In this document: positions 21,891 through 32,709 of the stretch, in pieces
How the letters are laid out: each line of letters opens with the position of its first letter
Numbering within the stretch: the first letter of the stretch is position 1
Origin: Diphasiastrum complanatum
Taxonomy: Eukaryota; Streptophyta; Lycopodiopsida; Lycopodiales; Lycopodiaceae
Reading direction: 5' to 3'
Assembly: GCA_029204225.1 (NCBI GenBank)
Contig: CM055095.1
Span: forward strand, 9,704,243 to 9,764,242
Length of the DNA stretch: 60,000 nucleotides
Position numbers and translations under genes: made by a program
Notes under the pieces: model-generated
Told to the model about the DNA's origin: nothing
What the model saw: only the letters and a program-made list of their open reading frames with translations
Database searches by the model: none

Positions 21891-24059
21891 ACAAAAAAGA
21901 GATAAACATCAAATAAAATGAGGAATTTCTAACTATGATTGAGGTGGAAGAGCACTGGAGCCTTGATTATATCATATCAGAGTTGGTTCTTCTTCATAAC
22001 CATCTACCCAATTATTTCATATTCATTATCAATGAAAGACTTATAAGTAATCCATAACTATTGCCTATGAAAATGAGTATATTCAACATGATGTTGTATA
22101 CAAATATAAGTGCACTAACGTTATTTGCTTCTTATTGTAGCTACAAAAAAAACAGGAGCCGATAACATGCTGCAAAGATCTACCATCAACAATCACTATT
22201 GTGGAGGAGGAATAGAAAAACATGCAATCATGTTTACTCAATGTATAGACACTATATTTCAATAAGAAGAAGCCATGGTTGGTGGGCATCAATACAGATG
22301 TTGTGAAAAAGCAATCAAAACAATCATTTGTGAAATGTAAATATTTTGGAATTCATGTATAGACTCTTTATTTTAATAAAAGAAAGCCCAAACTGGGCAA
22401 CAGATTTACAAAGAGAATATGCTCTCTTTAAATGTCATTGTATTGAATTCTTATTGCAATTATGAATTGCCAATGGTCATACATAATGAACCAGACTAAA
22501 CATTGTACCTAATCCATCACAAGATATCTATCACAAAAAACGTAGTATATGTAAAAGAATCCAATCTCAAGCATAACGTCCTTTCAACTACCAAACATTA
22601 GTTACATATGCCATCTAGGAATAAAACATAACTCCTAAAAGTTATCACTTGCTCGTCATAATAACATCCCAAACATGTATTATCCATGACATACCAATCA
22701 AAATTGATCCACTCACCAAAATCTCTAAACACAATCAAACTTAACTTGAAAATGAAATGTACCTTAACTTTTATGGAACTATTAGCAAAATCAAAACCCA
22801 ATAACCTTCTATAACGAAACATAAAATTTTGGGTTAACTTTTTGAAGAAACTACTTTGTACACAGTCTCCCAAAAAGTTCCCATAGTCTATAGGCCTGTT
22901 GCTATTAGGCTCAATGATTTTGTGTTGGAAGTAAACAGCTAGTGTTTTATTTTTCTACATTTTATTCCTACCCATTAAATCCATCCCAAAAAGCAAACCC
23001 ATATTCGGATTGATTTTTTTTGCACATGCTTTTGGCTATTTTTAAGAAATTTGGATTGGGCGTGGGTTGATCTGTTGTGAAGGTTGCAATTGTGCTAGTG
23101 GCTTTGGTGAGGGGGAAGAGGACTAAATCTGTTCTCACTGACTGGAGTAAAGATGAAGGAGATTGCTACCACCCAATCCAACTAGTTAAAGTGCCTCCTA
23201 AAAGAACGTTTGGTTATCCAAGAAAGTACATGCACATCCCCCCCCCCCCCTCTATATCTAAGTTTCTTGCTAACGTTTTTTTCCATGAAATTGTGTTTTT
23301 TTTTTGGGAATATTTGTCATACAACAGAACAACTAATTAACTTAACATTAGAAAATTTGAAATACCTCAAGTCATTCTTAGCCCAAAGACACAGAGAGTT
23401 CGTTAATCGTAGAGGCTCAGAGGTCTGCTTGTTATTATCGGTTGGTCATTGATCATCCTATATAAGCACTTGATTCGCCGCGGAATCAAGGTATTGGACG
23501 CAACTCATCTACTGGAATGGCAACATGTAATTTAGCAGGTGGAATATCCTTCCGCAAGGAGTCTTTTTCCCACACAATTTGTGGTGCCTATCGCACGTTT
23601 ACAGAATGACAGAGGATGGATAGCCACTGGGCCGAGGGCTATTTGCAAAAATGAGGCGAAATATCTCATAGCAAGCACAGAGAAAACTAACATTGAGCTA
23701 TAGATTCAAAAAATGTCTTCAATCTCTGGTCGACTATTGTAGATATGGTGTATTCACTATAGAATGGCCGTTTCCATTAAAAGCAATCAATTTCCCGTCA
23801 ATTGGGTGGCGTATTTACGAAAAACCAAACTTTTATGTCTATTGGGCAAGCGAACCAGCGCCACGGCACTCTGTCATGATATTGAGTTTTTTTTTTTTTG
23901 GGGCTTCGCCGCCGCGGCGCATTGATAAAGTACGATTTTTTCTTCGGGGGCGCAAACTTTTTTTTGGGCGGCCGTGGCGCCGGCACTCTGTTTTGAAATG
24001 GGTCATTTTTTGGGCTTTGCCGTGGCGAATTGTGTCTCAGGCTGGCGAGGTCTTGAAAG
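21891..24059. other. AT-rich stretch, then a GC-rich patch, no gene recognised
   Basis: Frames up to 91 codons (22873-22598, minus) show no motif. A poly-C run lies at about 23230-23240. At 23880-24010 the sequence turns GC-rich with repeated TTTTTTTTGGGGC and GCCGCGGCG words. The long frames across 23693-24367 on both strands are driven by this composition. Confidence 0.35.
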
Positions 24060-24160
24060 ACACGCATTCTGACATCAGAACACATTCTGGTACGCATTCT
24101 GAAGAAGGTATGATCAGAATGCATTCTGGTGAGAGTCCTTCTAATCATTCTGGTGAGCTC
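24060..24160. repeat. Cluster of CATTCTG words
   Basis: About six CATTCTG words occur in roughly 100 bp (cgcattctga, acattctggt, gcattctgaa, gcattctggt, tcattctggt), with matching CAGAA words between them. Spacing is irregular at about 13-25 bp. It resembles a degenerate minisatellite. Confidence 0.5.
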
Positions 24161-24548
24161 TTACCTACCGTCCACAATTTCAGAAAAAGCTTTCATGACT
24201 CGTTTTTTTTTTCAGAAGACTGGGGCCGAACGCAAAAGGACAGAGTTTTGGATGCGGATGAATGCGGAACGAGCGCACCGCTACGACTGGTTTTGGTTCT
24301 TCAGAATTTTTTTGTGAGCTGCTATTCGGCGTGTGTTCTCTTGCGTTCTGTAGTTTTCTTAGCTTGAATATATTTCCACGTTCCTTGGCCTGTGAAGAGA
24401 GAGGTGCCTTTCTCATCTAGGAGGAAAAGCATGGCAATAAGCCAGGCCCCCACGCTAGTGCCTGTACTTATGTCGAAGTAGTCAGCTATCCTGGCGTTTG
24501 GATTGTCGCTCTTGCGCTAATGTGCTTCCTCCAGGTAGCCCAGGTAGC

Positions 24549-24666
24549 TCTCTCCATTAACCTGCTGCGGAATCTGGGCTGTGCTTGCATAAACACCATT
24601 AACCTGGGCTGTGCTCTCTCCATTAACCTGCTGCGGAATCTGGGTTGTGCTTGCATAAACACCATA
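24549..24666. repeat. Direct duplication, 51-bp copies 67 bp apart
   Basis: 24549-24599 and 24616-24666 are nearly identical (ctctccattaacctgctgcg ... ataaacaccat, one or two changes). The spacer repeats part of the unit (ttaacctgggctgtgct). This is a recent local tandem duplication. Confidence 0.75.
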
Positions 24667-25874
24667 TTACCATCTGACTTAAATTACAATTTTGCAAATG
24701 TGATAATAAAAAAATTCAGTCTTACAACCTTTCCTTGCAAATTGTAATAATCAGATGAATGCTTGATTTGAAATTTCAGATAACAGCTTTGGTGTAGAAA
24801 GATCTTGCATAATCTGTGATGCAAAATAGAGCACGCTGAAAAATAGAACTCAATTAGCCAGACCTTCTGTTAAATCTAGGGAGCAAGAAGACAGATATTA
24901 AGGTTGGTGAGTATATGGTGGTGATACATTTGCCCTACTAGAAGATGTTGAGAAGGAGAGAAGAAAGAAAGAAAGATTACTTGTCTTTGAAACAGAATGG
25001 ATGAAGTAAATTTTCCAATACAAAGGCATTGTTTTTTACACATTATCAAGTATTGAAACCATGCAAAGAAAAGTCTTTCCTTTTTTTCTTATTTATGTCT
25101 GTAGTCCAGCTGCATACCTCGAGGAGTTCCAAGAAAAAGTCTTTTGAGAAAGGGGGCAGAGAAAATGTCTTCCGAGTGGGGGAGAGAGAGAGTACAAAAT
25201 AATGGAGAAACTGAGAACCATTTCAAGACCCTAAAATGTGGTCAAAATATTTCGAATGTTCTTCATCTCTAATTGTTCACTGGAAAGCTCAATAAACATT
25301 ATTGAGACATAGTGGACTGGAGTAGGACCCAATTTCACCAGAAGCAAACATTGAAAGAAATCAAGCTATCCATAAAGAAATCAAGTTTGTCTATGTTGAT
25401 ATTAGAAAGGTGTTGTCAAAAAAAAAATTAAATAAAATATGTGATCCACTAAGATCGAATGTGAAACAATAGGAATCCCAGCTTCTTAAATGCATATTAG
25501 CAATCAATGGTGAAGGATGTCAAGGGCATGACATTATGACTAACGTTTCAACCTTTAGTTACACCAAGGAAGCTTTGGATATGTGGAACTCGTTTAGTAT
25601 TGGAAAGTTAGTTTGTATTTGATGGAAGGGGCATTGTTTCTCAAATGGTCATATCAATTTTACACATTACCAGTTCAAATTTTTTTGTTGATATGTGCAT
25701 ATGTTGTTTGCACAAGAGTTAAATCATGAAAGGGCCAAAAGGAAACAACGACAAGAGGATCATCAGATGCAAGCTTTTTAAGGTACACACCATAAATACA
25801 AAAATCTTTGCACTCAATATTCAATTGTGAATTTGCACTTCATTATCTCATATTGAACTTGCTAGTTTTTGTAG
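24667..25874. other. Non-coding stretch, possibly upstream exons/introns of the gene at 25875
   Basis: No long frame occurs. A lysine/glutamine-rich frame (about 25700-25780, HERAKRKQRQEDHQMQAF) ends before AAG followed by GTACAC, so it may be an upstream exon. The evidence is weak. The rest is AT-rich with purine-rich tracts at 24950 and 25170. Confidence 0.25.
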
Positions 25875-26031
25875 GAATTTCAAAAGGGAGATATGTTTGC
25901 CTGCTCACTGAGAATAGAGTAGTTGGTGAGGGTGAGGTATTTCAAGCAAAGTATGGTGAGATGCTTCACAATAGGCCATTGCCAAAAAATCATGTGTCAA
26001 TTCTCGTGTATGCATGTCATGATGATGTTGT

Positions 26032-26980
26032 TGAAGAAACAAAACGTTTCTGTTATCAAAGCTTTGCTAGCTTTCAACCCTCAATTTGACGAAAATGTTC
26101 GCGGACACGAACTCGAAGGAAAAATGTTCGCGAACATCCTTCTTATGCGCCTACTCGAAAAATTTGCGAACGAGAATTTTTTGTGGCACGGTGGGAGAAA
26201 GTCAGACGACTAGAAAGTCAAACGACTCGAAGCGACACGAAAAACGTCGCGACACCTTTTTTGTCCTCACGCTCCTAAAAGGTCAAGAAGATCATGCAAG
26301 TACCCAAAAGTACGGATATATGATCTGATAGCATGACATCAGCATAACTACTAGATTAGAGCAATTAAACACCTACTGCTAATCATGAGTTACAAGAGTG
26401 GCAAATATACCCTTCTGGTTAACGCTGATAAAGTAGTGAATACAGAAGTAGTCTAATGCAAGTAAGCAAATAGATGAATATACAGAACACAAGTTCGCCT
26501 GCGTGCGAGACGGTTTCTGATAGGATCTGTAGATGCGCATGTCCGCTATTGAAGCGAGACACTACTCGTGGTAGAACGTCGCTTCTCTTGCGCCAACGCA
26601 CTGCGTGGATCTGCATGCAGTGCTTGAAGCATCAGAGAATCAATAGATGATTTTGTAGCCATTGAGCACACATCTTTCTCATCTTGTTTGATTTCGAATG
26701 AAATTTATTCTGCTGTTATTCGTGCGTCTATTTTACTTGTTTATTTAATTTTGCAATATGGTTTGATCTTGGTGAATGCTACATTAATCTTTAACGTAGT
26801 ACATTAGTATTTGTCTACATTCTGGAGGACTGTAGGATTGATGCAGCTGGCAGTGACCAGCAGTCAAATCCAAACTCCATCCGAATACTTTTGTTTCGCG
26901 AAAGATTCGCATCAATGGTATCAGAGCATATCACAATTTCGCAACAGTGGTATCAGAGCATATCACATCATATTGCATCA
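26032..26980 (+). repeat. 5' LTR of copia D (949 bp)
   Basis: Starts TGAAGAAACAAAACG and ends GCATCA one base before the primer site. It aligns with 29345-30321 nearly end to end. The segment 26346-26403 is inverted relative to the 3' LTR. Two extra primer-site-like sequences lie near its end (26916 and 26948). Confidence 0.85.
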
Positions 26981-26981
26981 G

Positions 26982-26994
26982 TGGTATCAGAGCC
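26982..26994 (+). other. Copia D primer-binding site (tRNA-Met), third of a series
   Basis: TGGTATCAGAGCC lies one base after the LTR end. Two further copies of TGGTATCAGAGC lie upstream at 26916-26927 and 26948-26959, spaced 32 and 34 bp, inside the LTR. The 3' LTR also holds the first two (30257-30268, 30289-30300), but not the third. That is exactly what places the LTR end at 26980. Confidence 0.85.
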
Positions 26995-27096
26995 TACCTA
27001 TCTTGTCATAGTCTGACGTAGCCGAAAAGCTATCAGCTCCAGGAGGCCAAGCATTCAAACAAGAAACCATCAACGAGAGAACACACTCAAGAAGCA

Positions 27097-27970
27097 ATGG
27101 CTTCAATCAGCAGCATACAGAACAAGATCTACACAGTTCTTGATACTTCAGGATCTAACTTTCTAGTCTGGAAAGTTAAGACATCACTGATACTAAAGGG
27201 CGAAGGTTTATTCCCCTAGGTGGAAGGCACAGAAGAGATGCCTACGACATCAGGCAAGGAGCTACGCGAATGGAGAAAAAAAAATGACAAGGAAGTAGCC
27301 TTGCTATCCTCATCCATCGAAAATAGTTTCACACTTGACCTGACTACACTCTCCAAAGCGAAGGAGATGTGGGATACACTACTCACGAGATTTCAAACGA
27401 AATCAAGAAGTCAAATAATGATGTTGGAAGATCAGCTAATGAACCTGTAGTGAGACGGCAAAGATCTCACTTCTTTTGTAAGGAAGATGAAGGATCTGTT
27501 CCAGTCATTACACAACTCTGGAGCAGAGAATGCAATGTCAGTTGAGAAGCAGCTCACTTACCTGTTAAGAGCCTTACCCACATCTTTCCAGACAACCAGA
27601 ACCCTGCTCGCGAAAGATCCTACCATGAACTTCGAGAAGGCGATTGTCAAGATTCGAGAGGAAGTTGAGACTAGAGAGCACCTTGATCACAAGGATGGTT
27701 CTGACCAGGGGTCCTCTACGGCAACAAAGAAAAATCCAAGAAACAATTCAAGCCTAAGAGGGAGTCAAAACAAAGGCAGGATCGAGATCAGCAAGCAGAG
27801 GGGTCCAGCAAAGGAAACTGGAAGAGCAAAGGGAGGTCGAAACAGCAAGGTGGAGAAAGGAAGACTTGCGTGAGATGCAGAAGAGATGGGCACACAGTTG
27901 ATACATGCTGGCTCAATCCGAAAATCGAATGTATCCACTGCCACAAGAAGGGTCATGCAACCATGGATTG
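27097..27970 (+). pseudogene. Copia D gag with two zinc knuckles
   Basis: Gag begins at the ATG at 27097 (MASISSIQNKIYTVLDTSGS) with the usual F-x-x-W-K segment. It continues through an UBN2-type capsid (SLHNSGAENAMSVEKQLTYL, LLRALPTSFQTTRTLLAKDP) and a basic Gly/Arg tail. Two CCHC knuckles follow at 27867-27970, CVRCRRDGHTVDTC and CIHCHKKGHATMDC; two instead of one is less common in copia. Stops at about 27220 and 27450 and a frame change near 27820 inactivate it. Confidence 0.8.
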
Positions 27971-28099
27971 TCGCCTGAACCCGAGGAACAAATCAACACA
28001 GAACAGATAGGAGAACAACAATAGTTCATCCTATGTCGAGGAGCCTGAGAGCTCAAAAATGGGCGAAGAAAGATCGAACAGAAATTGTTCGACTGCCTA

Positions 28100-28735
28100 C
28101 ATTTGTGAGGACCTGTGTTCAGCATCAACATCTGACACACGTGAGGTGATCCTAGATTCAGGAGCCACCTCACACTCCGTAACGTCAAGACGAATAATGT
28201 CTGATTTCAGAAGTGCCCTCCATATTCATAGTTCTTGGAGATGGATCCAAACATCAAATGAACGATATTGGTTCATTGTGGCTCAACATCAATGGCAGAG
28301 ACAGACGACTCGAAGACGTTCTGTTCGTGCCTACACTGCAGCAAGACTTGCTTTCTGTGGCAAGAATGGCTGATGCAGGGATGCGTGTGACGTTCTCTGA
28401 CGAAGCATGCAACGTGGTTGACGTCAGTACCAGTACCCTGATCGCTCAAGGCAGAAAAAAAGGTAATCTATATCACCTGAAGGTACGCCTACCTGCAGAT
28501 CAGATGCATCAGACTCATGATGATTCGCCAGATACTATGTGGCACAGAAGACTATGCCACATGAATTCAATGGCACTCTACCAAGCAAGCCATCATGGAG
28601 CAATAATAGGGGTTAGCATCTTGAATGCAACCAGTTCGACCACCTGTGATGCATGCTTGAAGGGCAAGATGTCGTGCACTCCTTTTGTAAAAGACTCCTA
28701 CAGAACGACCAAGATTCTAGAGTTCGTACCATCCT
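28100..28735 (+). pseudogene. Copia D protease and integrase zinc domain
   Basis: The protease active site DSGA is at 28155-28166 (VILDSGATSHSV) and is intact. After a frame change at about 28210, LFVPTLQQDLLSVARMADAG marks the protease end and the GAG-pre-integrase region. This carries the HHCC finger (HRRLCHMN ... CDACLKG), about 28545-28670. The order and motifs are standard copia; the frame ends at 28735. Confidence 0.8.
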
Positions 28736-29215
28736 GATATTTGTGGACCTTTCAATGCGATCTCAGTAGGAGGCTCAAAATATTTCATAACCTTCATTGA
28801 TGATTATAGTAAATTTGTCAGAGTGTACTTTATTCAGAATAAATCTGAAGCACTTGATAAATTCACAGAATATGTGAATTGAGCGGAGAGATGCACAAGC
28901 AACAAAGTGAAGCAGATCAGGACAGATCGAGATGGCGAATATATCTCGAATCGCTTCACTGACTTCTGCAATGATCGTGCCATTATTCATAGAAGGACTA
29001 CAGCCTATACACCGCAGCACAACGGTGTTGCAGAAAGAAAGAATAGGACCCTGATGGAAGCTGCCAGATGCATGATGGCCTACTCAAAAGCTCCAAGAGT
29101 ACTGTGGGCTGAAGCAGTAGCTACAACTTCATATATCTAGAACAGGACAGAGAAGGCCGGTGTCCCTCACACAACACCACACAAATTATGGTGGAGTAGA
29201 AAGCCCAACTTGTCT
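28736..29215 (+). pseudogene. Copia D integrase core
   Basis: Motifs in order: DICGPF (first Asp, about 28740), a stop near 28879, RTDRDGEYISNRF (second Asp, about 28920), and QHNGVAERKNRT (Glu, about 29030). So all three catalytic acids are still coded, but the frame has stops at about 28879 and 29138. Downstream WSRKPNLSHVRIY is the usual integrase tail, where the deletion begins. Confidence 0.8.
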
Positions 29216-29330
29216 CACGTCAGAATCTATATGCCAGAAACAAACATTGTGAAGACAGTTTCACGAAAGCCCTAGACAAAAGACTTTTTGAGAGACAGAG
29301 GAGTAGTGTTGGAGTCGTCAAGCTATCACG

Positions 29331-29344
29331 CTTTGAGAGGGAGC
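29331..29344 (+). other. Copia D polypurine tract
   Basis: CTTTGAGAGGGAGC immediately precedes the 3' LTR start TGAAGAAAC at 29345. It is the expected site for plus-strand priming. Confidence 0.75.
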
Positions 29345-30321
29345 TGAAGAAACAAAACGTCTCTGTTATCAAAGCTTTGCTAGCTTTCAGCCCTCAATCT
29401 GACGAAAATGTTCGCGAACACGAAGAGACACGAAGTCGAAGAAAAAATGTTCGCGAACATCCTTCCTATGCACCTACTCGAAAAATTTGCGAACGAGAAT
29501 TTTTCGTGGCACGGCGGGAGAAAGTCAAACGACTCGAAGCGACACGAAAAACGTCGTGACACCTTTCCTGTCCTCACGCTCTTAAAAGGTCAAGAAGATC
29601 ATGCAAGTACTCAAAAGTATGGATATCGGATCTGATAGCATGACGTCAACAGATACACTTAGTCGTGGCTAATCTGCCACTCTTGTAACTCATGATTAGG
29701 AGTAGGTGTTTAATTACTCTAATCTAGTAGTTACACGATGCGACTATATACCATTCTGGTTAACGTTGATAAAGTAGTGAATACAGAAGTAGTCTAATGC
29801 AAGTAAGCAAATAGACGAATATACAAAACACAAGTCCGCCTGCGTGCGAGACGGTTTCAAATAGGATCTGTATATCCTCATGTCCGCTAGTGAAGCAAGA
29901 CACTACTCGTGGGAGAACGTCGCTTCTCTCGCGCCAACGCACTGCGTGGATCTGCATGCAGTGTTTGAAGCATCAGAGAATCAATAGATGATTTTGTAGC
30001 CATTGAGCACACATCTTTCTCATCTTGTCTGATCTCGAATGAAATTTATTCTATTGTTATTTGTGTGTCTGTTTTACTTGTTTATTTAATTTTGCAATTT
30101 GGTTTTATCTTGTTGAATGCTACATTAATCTTCAATGTAGTACATTAGTATCTGTCTACATTCTGGAGGACTGTAGGATTGATGCAGCTGGCAATGACCA
30201 GCAGTCAAATCCGAACTCCATCCAAATACTTTTGTTTCGTGAAAGATTCGCATCAATGGTATCAGAGCATATCACAATTTCGCAACAGTGGTATCAGAGC
30301 ATATCACATCAGATTGCATCA
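29345..30321 (+). repeat. 3' LTR of copia D (977 bp)
   Basis: Matches the 5' LTR from TGAAGAAACAAAACG to GCATCA. It contains two perfect TGTTCGCGAACA palindromes (29409-29420 and 29448-29459); the first is mutated in the 5' LTR. The segment 29675-29732 is the reverse complement of 26346-26403 (56 of 58 bases). Confidence 0.85.
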
Positions 30322-31476
30322 GTCGTGCAACTATCTATTCCGATTGAGAATGCAAACATGTACACTCTTCATGATGCAGTTAAGAGTTGTATTGCTTGGC
30401 CCATTGATAGGCTGTTGGTAAGTTATCAATTATGTATTAATTTTTTTATGTTCCATGTCATTAATTTTTTTTGGTGAAGGTGCTAATCTTGCAATTGGTT
30501 TATTTTTTAATGCTAAATGTGGTGTGTTTTTGTACATAGAAAAAAATCTTGTTTCATTCTTGAAGAAGAAGATGATGAACAATATGAAGATGAAGAACCT
30601 GGTCACTTCATTTCCTACAACAAAAAATTTCAGTTGGATTTACTTGAGGTCGTTATGGATCGATTACAAGTAAAATATTGCACCTACGATCTCATGCATT
30701 ACCTTGCCTAGGCATAAAGATTGCATTTGTATTTTTCTAAGCCATAAACACTAATATTTCTCTTTTCTCACAAAGGTGTCAAAGGGTACAGCTCCTCCCA
30801 CAATTCCTCTATGCCGACTAATTCCCAATTCCACAATTAGACAGTTGGGTGATCGTTACAAACAACTATGCATTGAATTTTCCATGCATGGTTATGTCAA
30901 GCAAAAAGGACATTTTATTTGCTCGCTCAAAACACCCAAGAATGAGGAGCGCACCATGGATACATACATGGCTGGGTGGGATCCTATATGGCAACAAATA
31001 AATGTACAGTTTGAAAATGAGCTAGTCACAACAGTGATTGGAGTTTTTAAAGTAATAAAATGCTTTATGTGTGGGATGGAAACCATAGGCTTCGCGCATT
31101 CATGGAAGAAATCACCAAGAGTAAGTAGCACATTTGTTGTTTTCTCTTCTAATAAATTTGACTTGCCTCACATGTATTGATGTCAAATAATAGACCTTAT
31201 GTAATATTTTTTTTGTGTGTAAATTTTTCAAATGATCCCATGCTCCACCCTCGAGTGGATGTTAGTATTGAAAAGCAGTCCTCTGAATGAACATTAATCT
31301 ATAAGTAGCATAAACTAACTTCTCAACATCATTTTGAGACAAGGAAACAAATAGTAGCACCGACCACTGGGATGCTTTAAGTACCTGATTGCCACTAACC
31401 TGCGAATGGACAACTGCATGAAAAACTCTAGCCACATCTGTGACTTTCTCTGTTGTTGTGACAATCTTGACAGCAT

Positions 31477-31838
31477 CTGCACCTGTTGATTGAATTCATA
31501 ATTTTATTAATTCTCGTCTTGTACAAAAACTCAGCTTGGAAACTGAAGCCAACAATCATAGATATAAAGTTTATCTAGCTTCAGGAGCAGAGTTGGAGAC
31601 TTGGAACATAAAAGTCCCAAAGCTCCATGTTTTGATGCAAGGACACACGGAAGTAGTTAATTTTCATGTTTTAGACCTAGCTCGTACTGATTTAATCTTC
31701 GGTTATGAATGGTTATTTAGTAAATCGCCTTCTCTGTTAATTGATTTTGAGAAGCATGTTCTAACTTTCAAGGAGGGTGATAAGGTAGTTACATTATTTG
31801 GCAGTAATTTTGTACGTCCATTGGATCAGATTTTCTTG
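31477..31838 (+). pseudogene. Ty3/gypsy retropepsin fragment
   Basis: The frame NFINSRLVQKLSLETEAN ... LASGAELETW ... HVLMQGHTEVVNFHVLDLAR ... DLIFGYEWLF matches the second part of gypsy proteases, with the L-x-G-x-D/E-W-L motif. At the active site the residues before NFIN read VD, then TGA, so the expected D-S-G is destroyed. No gag or RT flanks it. It lies just downstream of the ParB-like gene and is an isolated relic. Confidence 0.65.
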
Positions 31839-31841
31839 TAA

Positions 31842-32590
31842 TTATGGTTTGAAACAACAACATGACTACTAGAGTCTTCCCTTTCCGGAGTAAAACAGTC
31901 CTAAAATTCTGCAACAACCTGCACAAGTCAAGGAAGAGTGTTAACTACAGATTAGTAAACTTTTTTATTATCATTTTTTATGGCAATGAATAATTGCATC
32001 TTATTTTGAATGAAGGCAAATAACTACATTTTCTTTTGCATAATATGCATTTTCATTTTAAAAGTATTATCATCATACATGCATGAATGATGTGTTTTGA
32101 CATGATGTGTATTGAAATGTAAGGAAGACTGTGCATTTGGCTAGCCAGCATTGTATAGGGCTAGCCCCTAAGGTCTATTGGGTAAACGAAGAATAGTTGC
32201 TTGGTGGCTTTGTAGATAGCAACTAACTCAGATCTATTGTGGTGAAGAACCATGTCTGGTGCTTAATAAACTAGGTAAGAGCTAGTAATAAGGGTAAGTA
32301 TTTTGTCAGTTCTACAACATGATATACCATGACTAGAGCTGGTGCTTCGTCAAGTTAGGACATGCATCTTTGGCGAAAAGTCGAATACTATTATTAGCTT
32401 CCAATATGGATGGAATCCTCCACACATGCAGTAACTCTTTCACAAATGATGGGGAAATAACTATGTCACAACTACCTTCAAGCATTACCTTTTGGCATGC
32501 CTAGGAAACTAGAAGCTTGTCTATTTGCATTTTTAAGATGTACTTGAGGATTTTAGGCATTCGAAAACCAGAAATCTACTTCATTTGTGC
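31842..32590. other. Non-coding stretch, nothing recognised
   Basis: AT-rich, no frame above 60 codons with a motif, no LTR edge or tRNA. Confidence 0.4.
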
Positions 32591-32593
32591 ATG

Positions 32594-32700
32594 GAAGAGA
32601 AAGAAAGAAAGAAAGAAAGCTTTATTTGTCTTTTCCAAAAGGCATATAAGACGAATGAGTACATTTCACGTATGTGACACCATGGGGAGCATATGAAACG
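32594..32700 (-). repeat. LINE-like 3' end fragment
   Basis: Read on the minus strand, the sequence runs cgtcttatatgcc ttttggaaaagacaaataaagc and then into a TTTC repeat. The same order appears at 33839-34010. An AATAAA signal followed by a simple-repeat tail is typical of the 3' ends of plant non-LTR elements. No coding part is attached. Confidence 0.45.
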
Positions 32701-32709
32701 TCACTGAAA

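Larger units (their letters stand above)
26032..30321 (+). mobile_element. Ty1/copia element D, complete ends, RT and RNase H deleted
   Basis: LTRs lie at 26032-26980 and 29345-30321, with primer site, gag, knuckles, protease and integrase between them in copia order. The flanking five bases are GTTGT on the left and GTCGT on the right, a target duplication with one change. The internal region is only 2.4 kb because integrase (about 29215) jumps straight to the end of the polyprotein (SFTKALDKRLFERQRSS, about 29256), so reverse transcriptase and RNase H are absent. Several stops and frameshifts also occur. The LTRs differ by substitutions and indels, so insertion is old. The element could only have moved with help in trans. 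Confidence 0.85.
25875..31120 (+). pseudogene. Multi-exon gene: TNP1/EnSpm-like domain plus ParB-like domain, split by copia D
   Basis: Exon a (25875-26031, continuing at 30327-30417) follows TTTTTGTAG and ends at GTAAGT. Its product (GRYVCLLTENRVVGEGEVFQ ... CIAWPIDRL) resembles the TNP1/EN/SPM-type domain that ends in a conserved I-x-W-P. Copia D splits this exon and the frame is continuous across one copy of the target duplication. Exon b (about 30540-30669) is acidic (EEEDDEQYEDEEPGHF). Exon c (30776-31120) begins after TTTCTCACAAAG and ends at GTAAGT; it carries IPLCRLIPNSTIRQLGDRYK and, in a shifted frame, YVWDGNHRLRAF, the core of ParB/sulfiredoxin-like domains. A frameshift near 31020 and a TAA near 31047 show decay. 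The join between exons a and b is not phase-perfect, so boundaries are approximate. The activity is unknown. Confidence 0.5.

Noticed and set aside
23693-24367. 224-codon plus frame and overlapping minus frames
   Set aside because: Driven by GC-rich and homopolymer sequence; no domain, and both strands are open equally.
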